Positions 16,778 through 24,530 of a stretch of 64,000 bases of DNA are shown one piece after another. Source of the stretch: Verrucomicrobiia bacterium. GTDB taxonomy: Bacteria; Verrucomicrobiota; Verrucomicrobiia; Limisphaerales; JADLHS01. Position 1 is the stretch's first letter. Each line of letters starts with the position of its first letter. The stretch spans positions 37,386 through 101,385 of the forward strand of contig JAHCLO010000026.1 in assembly GCA_026125285.1 (NCBI GenBank), read 5' to 3'. A program made the translations under genes and the position numbers. The notes under the pieces were generated by a model. That model was not told the DNA's origin, did no database searches, and saw only the letters and a program-made list of their open reading frames with translations.

Positions 16778-18106
16778 ATGCAAAATGAACCAAACACACC
16801 TCAAACGACGGTTTCGCGCCGTCAATTCCTGAAGAACTCCTCGTTGGCCGCGGCCACCGCGGCGGCGGCAGTGAACTTCCCCGCGGTTCTTCACGGGCAA
16901 TCCTCACTTAAGATCAACGCCGTGATCATCGGCGTGGGCGGGCGCGGCGGCGGCGCGGGCAAGAACTTCCTCGACGCGGCCCAGCAAGCCGGCGTGGAAG
17001 GCAAAGTGGTGGCGGTGGCGGATATCTTCCCCGGCCAGGCCAATCGCGGTCAGCAGCATTTTGGCCTTTCTGCCGACCGGTGTTTCAGCGGCTTCGACGG
17101 CTACGTGAAGGCGCTGGAAGTTCCGGGCGTCAATTACGCCATCCTCGCGGCGCCGCCGGGATTCCGGGCGGCGCATTTCAAGGCCTGCGTCGAGATGGGC
17201 AAGCATGTCTTCATGGAAAAACCCGTGGCGGTGGACGGACCCACCTGCCGGATCATGTATGCGGCGGGTGAGCTGTCCAAGAAGAAGAACCTGAAGGTCG
17301 CGGCTGGCACCCAACGCCGCCATGCTCCCTCCTACCGCGAAACCATTCAACGCATTCAGGACGGCGCGATTGGTGACGTCACGGCCCTCCGCGCCTATTG
17401 GGTCAACGGGGGGCCCATTTGGCATCGCGGTCTGAAGGGCAATTCCGACTTGGAGAAGCAGGTTAACAACTGGTACCACTACATCTGGCTGTGCGGCGAC
17501 CATATCTGCGAACAGCATGTCCACAACATTGACGTCTGCAATTGGGTGATGAACAACGAGCATCCGGTCAAGGCCTGGGGCATGGGTGCGCGCCAGATGC
17601 TCGGCGATCAACCCGGTGAAATCTGGGACAACTTTGCCATCGAGTTCGAATACGCCAACGGCGTGCGGATGCACAGTTATTGCGGCCAGATCAAGCGCGA
17701 TTGGTCTGGTGTCAGGGAGGCCGTGGTCGGCTCCAAAGGCACGTCCGATCCGGGCGGCTCGATCGTGCCGGCTGGCGGCGAACGCTGGCGCTTCCGCGGT
17801 CAAAACGTGGATGCCTACACTCAGGAGCATGTGAACCTGATCAACGCCATCGCCAAGGACACCGAACTTAACGAAGCCAAGAACGTCACCGATAGCACGC
17901 TGACCGCCATCATGGGCCGGGAAGCGGCGTACAGCGGCGCCGCGGTGGATTGGGACACCATGCTCAACTCCAAGTTCGCCTACGGTCCTGAACTGCTCTA
18001 CACGGATGCGTCCAAGATGCAATGGGGACCGTTCCGTACCTTGAAACCGCCGATGCCGAGCCAGCACGACGTGTTCAAGAGTCCCCCGGTGGTTGCCGGG
18101 GCGTGA
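16778..18106 (+). CDS. Tat-exported Gfo/Idh/MocA-family oxidoreductase
   Basis: The 442-residue NAD(P)-dependent oxidoreductase has a Tat signal (SRRQFLKNSSLAAATAAAAV), a Rossmann loop (AVIIGVGGRGGGAGKNF) and the signature EKPVAVDG. A C-terminal substrate domain includes NWYHYIWLCGDHICEQHVHN. Family members act on sugars or sugar-like acids, often by oxidising a ring position, and this one should work outside the cytoplasm after folding with its cofactor. GGAG lies 6 bases before the ATG, a clear ribosome site. A strong terminator follows at 18128. The upstream FGE-like protein and this gene probably share a transcript. Confidence 0.92.
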   Translation: MQNEPNTPQTTVSRRQFLKNSSLAAATAAAAVNFPAVLHGQSSLKINAVIIGVGGRGGGAGKNFLDAAQQAGVEGKVVAVADIFPGQANRGQQHFGLSADRCFSGFDGYVKALEVPGVNYAILAAPPGFRAAHFKACVEMGKHVFMEKPVAVDGPTCRIMYAAGELSKKKNLKVAAGTQRRHAPSYRETIQRIQDGAIGDVTALRAYWVNGGPIWHRGLKGNSDLEKQVNNWYHYIWLCGDHICEQHVHNIDVCNWVMNNEHPVKAWGMGARQMLGDQPGEIWDNFAIEFEYANGVRMHSYCGQIKRDWSGVREAVVGSKGTSDPGGSIVPAGGERWRFRGQNVDAYTQEHVNLINAIAKDTELNEAKNVTDSTLTAIMGREAAYSGAAVDWDTMLNSKFAYGPELLYTDASKMQWGPFRTLKPPMPSQHDVFKSPPVVAGA

Positions 18107-18127
18107 GAGCTAACCGTGCGTTGCGCA

Positions 18128-18160
18128 ATGGGCGGCGTGATCCACGCCGCCCATTTTTGT
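18128..18160 (+). terminator. Rho-independent terminator after the Gfo/Idh gene
   Basis: ATGGGCGGCGTG at 18128-18139, loop ATC, and CACGCCGCCCAT at 18143-18154 form a perfect 12-base-pair stem followed by TTTTTGTTT. It starts 22 bases after the Gfo/Idh stop codon and should end transcription there. Confidence 0.9.
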
Positions 18161-18197
18161 TTGCTGCGGGCACAGTTGCGGCACCGCCGCTGTAACG

Positions 18198-18236
18198 CAG
18201 ACTTGCAGTCTGCTGTATCGCGGGTTTGCATCCCGC
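18198..18236. repeat. Pair of short stem-loop repeats
   Basis: GCAGACT-TGC-AGTCTGC (18198-18214) and GCGGG-TTTGCAT-CCCGC (18220-18236) sit six bases apart in the gap before the amidase gene. Both are palindromes with a TGCA-like centre, the design seen elsewhere in the window (10239, 46381). A similar hairpin lies at 28507-28527. Confidence 0.65.
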
Positions 18237-18389
18237 CGCCGCCTCGTGGTTCGCGGTGTTCTGGACACTTGCCGACTCAGCCGATTGGAAAGTGATGATG
18301 CGGCAGGTTGGAAAGCCACGCACATCGGGAGCGAGACATGACTTGCACTTGACGAGAACACAATTTCGGCCGCCAATGGGCGCAACAAT

Positions 18390-19454
18390 ATGATTACGCA
18401 CTTGAACCGATCCTTGAAACAGTCGTCTCTGGTGGCCTTCGGTCTCGGCCTGTCGTTGTTTTTCACCGGGTGCGCCACCGCTCCCAAGGTTGGCAGTTTC
18501 GCGCCGCGTAAGGGTGATGAAATTGTCGTGGCCGGACGCTATGTCCACACCGGCACGCCGGTTGTACTCTGGGCGGACCCAGGCGGCTACGACGCCTATC
18601 GCGTGGAACGCCGGTTCAGTTCCTTGGACAAAGCCGACTGGCAAACCTCGCAGGAAGAAGTCAAATACCTGACCACGCCGAACCGTTACAACCTGCGGCG
18701 TAGCGGGCTGACCCCGGAGGAAGTCGAGCGCGTGCGCGGCGGGGGCTGGGACCTCGCGACGCTGCAGAAGGTGGTGGACCAGTTTGTCCTTCACTACGAC
18801 GTATGCGGCACCAGCCGCCAATGTTTCAAGGTGCTGCACGATCTGCGCGGGTTGAGCGTGCATTTCATGTTGGACCTTGACGGCACCATCTACCAGACAT
18901 TGGACCTCAAGGAACGTGCCTGGCACGCCACCACGTCCAACAGCCGCTCCATTGGGATCGAGATCGCCAATATGGGTGCGTACGGCAATGAGGAGAAAAG
19001 CCCTCTGCCCGAATGGTACCAAAAGGACGCCGACGGCCTGACGCGCATCACCATTCCAGAACGATTTGGTGATGGCGGCATTCGCACCCCCAATTTTGTT
19101 GGCCGTCCCGCGCGCAACGAGCCGGTGAAGGGCGTCGCTCAGGGCCGGGAACTGACGCAATACGATTTTACGCCCGAGCAATACAAAGCGCTCGCGCATC
19201 TGACGGCGGCGCTCTGCAAGGTCTTCCCGCAGATCAAATGTGATTACCCGCGGGATGCCGACGGCAGACTGCTCACGCATAAACTGCCGGATGAAGAACT
19301 GGAGAACTTCCAGGGAGTCATTGGCCATCTTCACATTCAGACCAACAAGGTGGATCCCGGCCCGGCGCTGGATTGGGATTATGTGATCGGTACCGCGCGA
19401 AAGCTGATGGGGGTGAATGACACCAGCCTGGGCCACCTGCGGCCACGAAAGTGA
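18390..19454 (+). CDS. N-acetylmuramoyl-L-alanine amidase lipoprotein (Amidase_2)
   Basis: The 354-residue product has a lipoprotein signal ending FFTGC, then an Amidase_2 (T7 lysozyme-like) zinc domain. The first zinc His is in QFVLHYDVCG, and the conserved block RAWHATTSNSRSIGIEIANM follows. The last zinc-binding/catalytic region is GHLHIQTNKVDPGPALDW. Such enzymes cut the amide between muramic acid and the stem peptide, acting here from a membrane anchor in the periplasm. About 85 residues in a loop between the second and third blocks are longer than usual. It could serve murein turnover and recycling. Confidence 0.92.
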   Translation: MITHLNRSLKQSSLVAFGLGLSLFFTGCATAPKVGSFAPRKGDEIVVAGRYVHTGTPVVLWADPGGYDAYRVERRFSSLDKADWQTSQEEVKYLTTPNRYNLRRSGLTPEEVERVRGGGWDLATLQKVVDQFVLHYDVCGTSRQCFKVLHDLRGLSVHFMLDLDGTIYQTLDLKERAWHATTSNSRSIGIEIANMGAYGNEEKSPLPEWYQKDADGLTRITIPERFGDGGIRTPNFVGRPARNEPVKGVAQGRELTQYDFTPEQYKALAHLTAALCKVFPQIKCDYPRDADGRLLTHKLPDEELENFQGVIGHLHIQTNKVDPGPALDWDYVIGTARKLMGVNDTSLGHLRPRK

Positions 19455-19560
19455 CCGACGCGAGCTTGGTGCGGCTGGCTATCGTGGTCGAAGTCTCACC
19501 TTCAGACCGCAAGCCTGAATTATCTGCTGCAATCAATCCCGTCCGTGTCATATTCTCCGC

Positions 19561-20496
19561 ATGGTTGGATTAATGACTGCCGTGTGGAAAGATTGCAGCG
19601 CCGCCCGCAATCGGTCGGCAATTTGTTACGCGCCGCCCCAGTCTGGATGCCGTGTTTACGTTAAGCTGGTGGGTTTGGCAGTTTTGACCGTGCTGCTACT
19701 GGCAGATCTTCCCGCCCAGCAGCGGAGTGCTGGTGGTGAGGAATCGAGATGGGAGGTCTTGGAGGGCTGCCGGTTGATCACCAATGCCGTCGTGGACGGC
19801 GACAGCTTCCGGGTAGCGCATCAAGGACGCGAGTACATCTTCCGGCTCTACTTTGTGGACGCGCCGGAAAGCGATGCCGCGCTGACCGAACGCGCGCGCG
19901 ACCAGGCTGCGTATTTTGGAATCCGTTCCCACGATATACCGGCGGCGGGCAAGCTGGCCGCACAATTCACCCGCGAACGGCTGGCCGGTCGGGAATTCAC
20001 CATCGTCACCCGCTGGCAGAACGCGATGGGCCGGAGCAGTCTGGCGCGTTTCTACGCCATGGTGCTGGTCAATGGGAAGAATCTAGCCGAGGAACTGGTC
20101 GCTCACGGCCACGCGCGTATCCACGGACTGCGCGCCAACTGGCCGGACGGACCGCGCTCCAGCACCTTCATCAATCAACTCAAGAACCTGGAATTGACCG
20201 CGCGCGAAAAGCAGCGCGGCGTCTGGGACAAGACCCGTTTCCCGCGTGACACCGGCGAAGTCGCCAGGAGCACACCCGCCACCAACGCTACGTCGGCGAC
20301 GTTGCGGGTGGACCTCAACCATGCCAGCTACGAGGAGTTGCAGGAACTGCCGGGCATCGGACCGAAACTCGCCGAACGCATCATCGCGCACCGGCCTTAT
20401 CATATCATGGAAGACCTTCAACGCGTTCCGGGCATCGGGCCGGTGACGATGGAACGGTTGACGCCGCACATCCGCATCGAAAAGAAACCAAAGTGA
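19561..20496 (+). CDS. Exported staphylococcal-nuclease-like protein with ComEA-type HhH domain
   Basis: The 311-residue product has a membrane/signal segment (about 34-52) and an SNase-type domain. The catalytic arginine and acidic pair are visible in FRLYFVDAPESD (about 94-105), and a GRSSLARFYAMVLVNGKNLA block holds the second arginine region. A helix-hairpin-helix pair, VDLNHASYEELQELPGIGPK and VPGIGPVTMERL, ends the protein. SNase domains cut DNA or RNA using calcium, and ComEA-like HhH domains bind DNA non-specifically. The fusion suggests an extracytoplasmic nuclease with its own DNA-binding tail. The ATG at 19561 is assumed; the N-terminal 30 residues are poorly supported. Confidence 0.88.
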   Translation: MVGLMTAVWKDCSAARNRSAICYAPPQSGCRVYVKLVGLAVLTVLLLADLPAQQRSAGGEESRWEVLEGCRLITNAVVDGDSFRVAHQGREYIFRLYFVDAPESDAALTERARDQAAYFGIRSHDIPAAGKLAAQFTRERLAGREFTIVTRWQNAMGRSSLARFYAMVLVNGKNLAEELVAHGHARIHGLRANWPDGPRSSTFINQLKNLELTAREKQRGVWDKTRFPRDTGEVARSTPATNATSATLRVDLNHASYEELQELPGIGPKLAERIIAHRPYHIMEDLQRVPGIGPVTMERLTPHIRIEKKPK

Positions 20497-20601
20497 GGCA
20501 ACTGCGCAACGCCAGTTGGTAGCGCATGACGACGATGGGTTGCAGCTTTGCCAACGCGCCGGGTCGAAAGTACACTCGATACCGGCGTGGAGGGTGACGG
20601 A

Positions 20602-20928
20602 CTACGGCTTGAAGGTTCGCATGTATTTGACGAGCGCCTTGATTTGGGCATCTGTCAGGTCTTCTGCCGGCTTTTTCACGGTTTTGTTGCCGTCCTTGAT
20701 GCCTTCCTTGATGGATTTGAACGCGCGTTCGTCGGTCATTTCTTCCTGCACCTTGGGATTGGTGTAATCCTTCACCCCTTCCTTCTTGCCCATCTTGGTG
20801 TTGCCTTTGCCGTCGGCGCTGTGGCACTTGGCACATTGCTTGGTGTAGAGGGCTTTGGCGTCAATGGTCTGGGCGCTCAGGGACATCCCCGCGAGCAGTA
20901 CCACGGTCAATGTGAGGAGTTTCTTCAT
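20602..20928 (-). CDS. Periplasmic c-type cytochrome, class I
   Basis: The 108-residue product has a signal peptide (MKKLLTLTVVLLAGMSLSAQ) and one haem-binding site, CAKCH (residues 32-36). A candidate axial Met lies in NTKMGKKEG or further on, and a C-terminal helix (TDAQIKALVKYMRTFKP) is typical of small cytochromes c. It should carry electrons in the periplasm. It is a single gene facing the neighbouring nuclease gene. No oxidase or other redox genes are nearby. Confidence 0.92.
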   Translation of the reverse strand: MKKLLTLTVVLLAGMSLSAQTIDAKALYTKQCAKCHSADGKGNTKMGKKEGVKDYTNPKVQEEMTDERAFKSIKEGIKDGNKTVKKPAEDLTDAQIKALVKYMRTFKP

Positions 20929-21378
20929 GGTTCAACGATTCCTGCGTTGCGATTTCAATCTGGTTGTGGTTTGCGCCTTGAGCGTGGAGCAGAAACCGCT
21001 GCTCGCAGCGTGACCGGACCATGACGGCACCGGGCGAAGCCGCAACCCCAACCTGCCGGAGAACTTAAGCCGGGTTGAATCAGTTGCTTCGACAATCTTG
21101 GCAAAACAACAACCTATTTTGGCCAGGCGACCACTGCAGCCAGATGACGGGTGGGCGTGGTCTGGTAATGCGAAAAGGAAGTCTCGGGACTTCGCGCGGG
21201 GTGCAGGTAGGACGCGTCACTCCGTGCGTGCCGCAACTGACACCTTGCTTCCCGAACGGCGCGCACGGAGTGACGCGCCCTACCTTGGCTCGGAATTCGT
21301 CTGCCACGGCACCAGCCCCCGCGCCATCACCCATGACTTGCCGGGCATTGGCTGCCGCTTTCGGCAAACTGAAATGAA
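20929..21378. other. Intergenic region holding a long inverted repeat
   Basis: About 450 bases separate the cytochrome start from the metallophosphoesterase end. Apart from the 79-base palindrome at 21206-21284 I see no gene, RNA or clear promoter. Confidence 0.5.
21206..21284. repeat. 79-base inverted repeat, copy 1
   Basis: A 28-base arm at 21206-21233 (starting GGTAGGACGCGTCACTCCGT) pairs with its near-complement at 21257-21284, around a 23-base loop. An equally long copy lies at 28360-28438 with very similar arms but an unrelated loop, so the arms are the conserved part. It resembles a REP/MITE-like element rather than a terminator, since no T-tract follows. Confidence 0.85.
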
Positions 21379-23070
21379 TCAGGCCGTGACACGGAAAGGC
21401 AGGTTGCCTTGGTGGGTGTTTCCGAACATGTCCTCGGCAATCACTTCCAATAAATACGTGCCCGTCGGGAGGGTTTCCGGGAGTGAACCGCGCCACAGGT
21501 GCAGGCAGTTGGCCATTGGCTGGGGCAGGGGACGGTAGGGTGGCTGCAGATTCTGATCCCGCTCCCGCAGTCGCACGAAGCGCGGGTCGGCGTCCGCCAC
21601 TTTTGCCAATGGTCGCCACGGCTCGCCGGCGCTGTAGCGCCACTTCACCGTGGATCGTTCCGAGCCATTGAACACATTTACGGTTACGGTCGTTTTGGCC
21701 ACTTCAGCGGCCGGAATTTCTGAGGGCACGTCAATGTGCATTTGGTATTCCCACGGACGACCCAAGGATTTGTAACCAGCCATGGAGTACCGGTTGCCGT
21801 CGAATTGCAGTTCCAAATAGCCCCGCGGCGTGCCGTCCGACATGGTCGCATGGGGAATGCCTCGTTCATCCGGCGCGCCGCCGAACCAACTCCCACAAAG
21901 CGTTCCGGTGACAATATGATGATGCGGTTGCGCCCCGCGCCAACTGTCTTCCGCACCAATGAAGCGATGGCCGTGCCAGTGTGTGTGCGCCGAGAAGGAG
22001 AGCGTGTGCCGGCGACTCTCCAATAGCCGATAAAGCTCCTGGCGATCGCGCGTCTGTCCCCGAGGGACAGGGTCAAAGCCGCGTTGCAAGGGGATGTGCA
22101 TGAAGAGCACGACCAATTGATCCGCCGGCACAAACTTGAGGTCCTGGGCAACGAACTCGATTTGGCGTGCGCCCAAGCCCCCGCGGTAGTTGGCGCCGGA
22201 TTGCGGCTGGTCGGGATCGCGTCCGAGCCATTCCACGTTGTTGAGGACAATGAAATGCACCGGGCCATGATTGAACGCATACCACGTCGGGCCATATACA
22301 CGCCGGAACGTTTCATTCGCATGACGATTGTCGGGCGCGTCGAAATTCAGGTCATGATTTCCCAGCACGTTGTGCCACGGTACGCCGATCAATCCGAACG
22401 CTTCGCTCAACGGTTCGAGAGTGCGCAAATTATCGAAGGCGATGTCGCCCAAACTCACACCGAACGCCGCGTCCATACCGCGTAATTCGGGCACCACCGT
22501 CTGCGCGAGATACCCCACCTCAACCGCGTTGCGCGGCTGCGGATCGCCACAGATGATTGCTTTGAAGCGGTCGTCCTCCACCTGTGGTGTCAGCGCAAAG
22601 TCAATGGACTCCGGCAGCGGGCCGGTCGGGGCCACACCTGGAAACCGCTGCTTGGGCGAACCGTCTGGCTGATGATGATAGTAGCCCCGTGGCAAGTTGT
22701 GGGCGCTCAAGCGGGTGCGCCAACCGCGCGGTTTGATTACGAAGAAGCTGGTGGTGTCGTCCTCCAGCGGTAACCGCCAACGACCGTTCTCGTCCGTAAG
22801 CGTAACCTCGCGCCCATTAGACACTGCAACATCGGCGAGTCCTGGATCGCCGGATCGCCGCTGGCCGTTGCCACTCCGATCGTGGAACACCGTACCCTGG
22901 GCGTGCGTCGGTTGCGCGGCGCGTACCCAGACGTGCGGACTGAACAGCAATCCGATGCCGCCCGCCAGCGTTGTCCGCAGGAACAGACGGCGGGTGAGTC
23001 CGCCGCCGGTCAACGGTCGGTGGAGAATCTGGGTTTCATCAGGGGTTTGATTTTGACGCGGAGTTTTCAT
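21379..23070 (-). CDS. Tat-exported calcineurin-like metallophosphoesterase
   Basis: The 563-residue product has a Tat signal (TRRLFLRTTLAGGIGLLFSP). An N-terminal SdrD-like/MetallophosN domain follows (GTVFHDRSGNGQRRSGDPGL). The phosphoesterase core comes next: ICGDPQPRN, VSLGDIAFDN, VLGNHDLNFD, VLFMHIPLQ and FSAHTHWHGH carry the expected Asp, Asn and His metal ligands. A C-terminal MetallophosC-type domain ends the protein. It should hydrolyse phosphate esters outside the cytoplasm; the substrate is not predictable. Its start lies 21 bases after the stop of a second phosphoesterase gene, so they form an operon. Confidence 0.9.
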   Translation of the reverse strand: MKTPRQNQTPDETQILHRPLTGGGLTRRLFLRTTLAGGIGLLFSPHVWVRAAQPTHAQGTVFHDRSGNGQRRSGDPGLADVAVSNGREVTLTDENGRWRLPLEDDTTSFFVIKPRGWRTRLSAHNLPRGYYHHQPDGSPKQRFPGVAPTGPLPESIDFALTPQVEDDRFKAIICGDPQPRNAVEVGYLAQTVVPELRGMDAAFGVSLGDIAFDNLRTLEPLSEAFGLIGVPWHNVLGNHDLNFDAPDNRHANETFRRVYGPTWYAFNHGPVHFIVLNNVEWLGRDPDQPQSGANYRGGLGARQIEFVAQDLKFVPADQLVVLFMHIPLQRGFDPVPRGQTRDRQELYRLLESRRHTLSFSAHTHWHGHRFIGAEDSWRGAQPHHHIVTGTLCGSWFGGAPDERGIPHATMSDGTPRGYLELQFDGNRYSMAGYKSLGRPWEYQMHIDVPSEIPAAEVAKTTVTVNVFNGSERSTVKWRYSAGEPWRPLAKVADADPRFVRLRERDQNLQPPYRPLPQPMANCLHLWRGSLPETLPTGTYLLEVIAEDMFGNTHQGNLPFRVTA

Positions 23071-23091
23071 GGTGCGTTCAGGACGGAATCC

Positions 23092-24336
23092 TCAGGGCGT
23101 GGTGGGATGGGTGCGAGATTGCTGCAATTCCAATCGGTCAAAGACTTCTCCGGCAGCATCCACGGCTTCAATCAGAGTGTGGCCCTCGGGATGCAGGGTC
23201 ACATGAAACAAATGCCGACGAGGTTCGGCATGGGCCAAGTACCAAGCTGCGCCCGGCTCTGGCACGGTTCGCGGGGTTACGCCCCAAGCCCCATCTCCGA
23301 GATACACGATGCCGTTTTCGTCATCCCGCCGGTGGTTGCGCAACGGATGCGTGCGCTTGTAGTTATGATGATCGTTCTCGAACACCGCGGTGACACCGTA
23401 GCGCTCAAAGTGTGGGATCCATTGCTGTTGAATTTCCTTCGAGCGCGGATGTTCGCACGGCAGGAGGTCCTTGGGCGCCTTGGTGGTGCCGTAGGCCGGC
23501 CAGTGGTAACAGGCGAAGACAAATTGTTGCTCCGTGCGCCCCGCCAGACTCCGCTCCAGCCACTCGGCTTGGGCACCAGCGATGGGTTGCGTGTGGCCGG
23601 AATCCAAAACCAACAAAGAAAGATACGTCCCGAAATCCAACGCATAATGGGCGCGCCCTTCGGGCAACGCGAAGAAGCGATAGAAGTAAGGGGCGTCGTC
23701 GGGGATTTTACCGCCGTAACCACCGCGGACCTCGTGATTGCCGATGCCTACGACCAGCGGAATCAGCCGGCCTTTCGCGCCCCGGGCGTGTTGCGTCCAC
23801 GATTGCAGCCAGTCCAGCCACCGCGTGGCGTTGCGCCCGTCCGCGTAGGCGAGATCACCGCCGATCAAGGCAAAGTCCGGGTCTAACCGACCAGCCCGGC
23901 GATTCATGGCATCCACCATTTCGCGGTTGTGCATCGTGTCACCGCCCGTCACGAAGCGCGCGGGACGACTCAACCGCACCGGCATCGTGCGAAATCGCTG
24001 GAGGTTTTTGTCGTCCGCAGGAGCAACGTCGCCGATGATAAACTCGTAATCTGCGCCCGGCGCCAGTTCGGTCAGCTCCACGCGACGCACCTGGAGCACC
24101 GAAGGCGTCGCCACCATGCGCGTCCCACGGGCCGCCAGCCAGTTGGTCGTGCCGCTGCGCCGGTAGAAGACGTTGGTGGTGGTATGCTCGTAAAGATTGA
24201 CCCAGTTAATGGTCATCGTGCGCGCAGGATCGCGCTGCCAGTTCAGATACAACCCGATGACATCGCTCTGCGCCCTGCTCACCAGCGGCGAAAAGCACAA
24301 GGCCAGTGTTAGTATGATGTATTTGTACATTGGCAT
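23092..24336 (-). CDS. Exported purple-acid-phosphatase-like metallophosphoesterase
   Basis: The 414-residue product has a signal peptide (CFSPLVSRAQ end), a fibronectin-type-III-like N-terminal domain (TINWVNLYEH, VELTELAPGADYEFIIGD) and a metallophosphoesterase core. Metal-binding blocks are VTGGDTMHNR, LIGGDLAYAD, GIGNHEVRGG, CYHWPAYG and FENDHHNYKR. The layout resembles purple acid phosphatases, although the first motif reads GGDT and a bridging ligand may differ. It is the first gene of a two-gene operon with the Tat-exported phosphoesterase. It faces away from the histidine kinase gene across a 194-base gap. Confidence 0.88.
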   Translation of the reverse strand: MPMYKYIILTLALCFSPLVSRAQSDVIGLYLNWQRDPARTMTINWVNLYEHTTTNVFYRRSGTTNWLAARGTRMVATPSVLQVRRVELTELAPGADYEFIIGDVAPADDKNLQRFRTMPVRLSRPARFVTGGDTMHNREMVDAMNRRAGRLDPDFALIGGDLAYADGRNATRWLDWLQSWTQHARGAKGRLIPLVVGIGNHEVRGGYGGKIPDDAPYFYRFFALPEGRAHYALDFGTYLSLLVLDSGHTQPIAGAQAEWLERSLAGRTEQQFVFACYHWPAYGTTKAPKDLLPCEHPRSKEIQQQWIPHFERYGVTAVFENDHHNYKRTHPLRNHRRDDENGIVYLGDGAWGVTPRTVPEPGAAWYLAHAEPRRHLFHVTLHPEGHTLIEAVDAAGEVFDRLELQQSRTHPTTP

Positions 24337-24530
24337 GGAGCATGAGGAAGTCCGGCGGCTCCGGCAAGCCTCGTGCTGGCTTAATGTTCAAACTGCAAAA
24401 ACTGAATGGCTTTTCCTGGGTGGCCTTTTGCGATGGCGTCAGGTTGTGACACGCCTGTCCGCAGCTTGCTTCAACTCCTTGTCTATCGTTATCCTTGCGG
24501 CATTATTCAACTCGCACCCGGAGTCCAACC

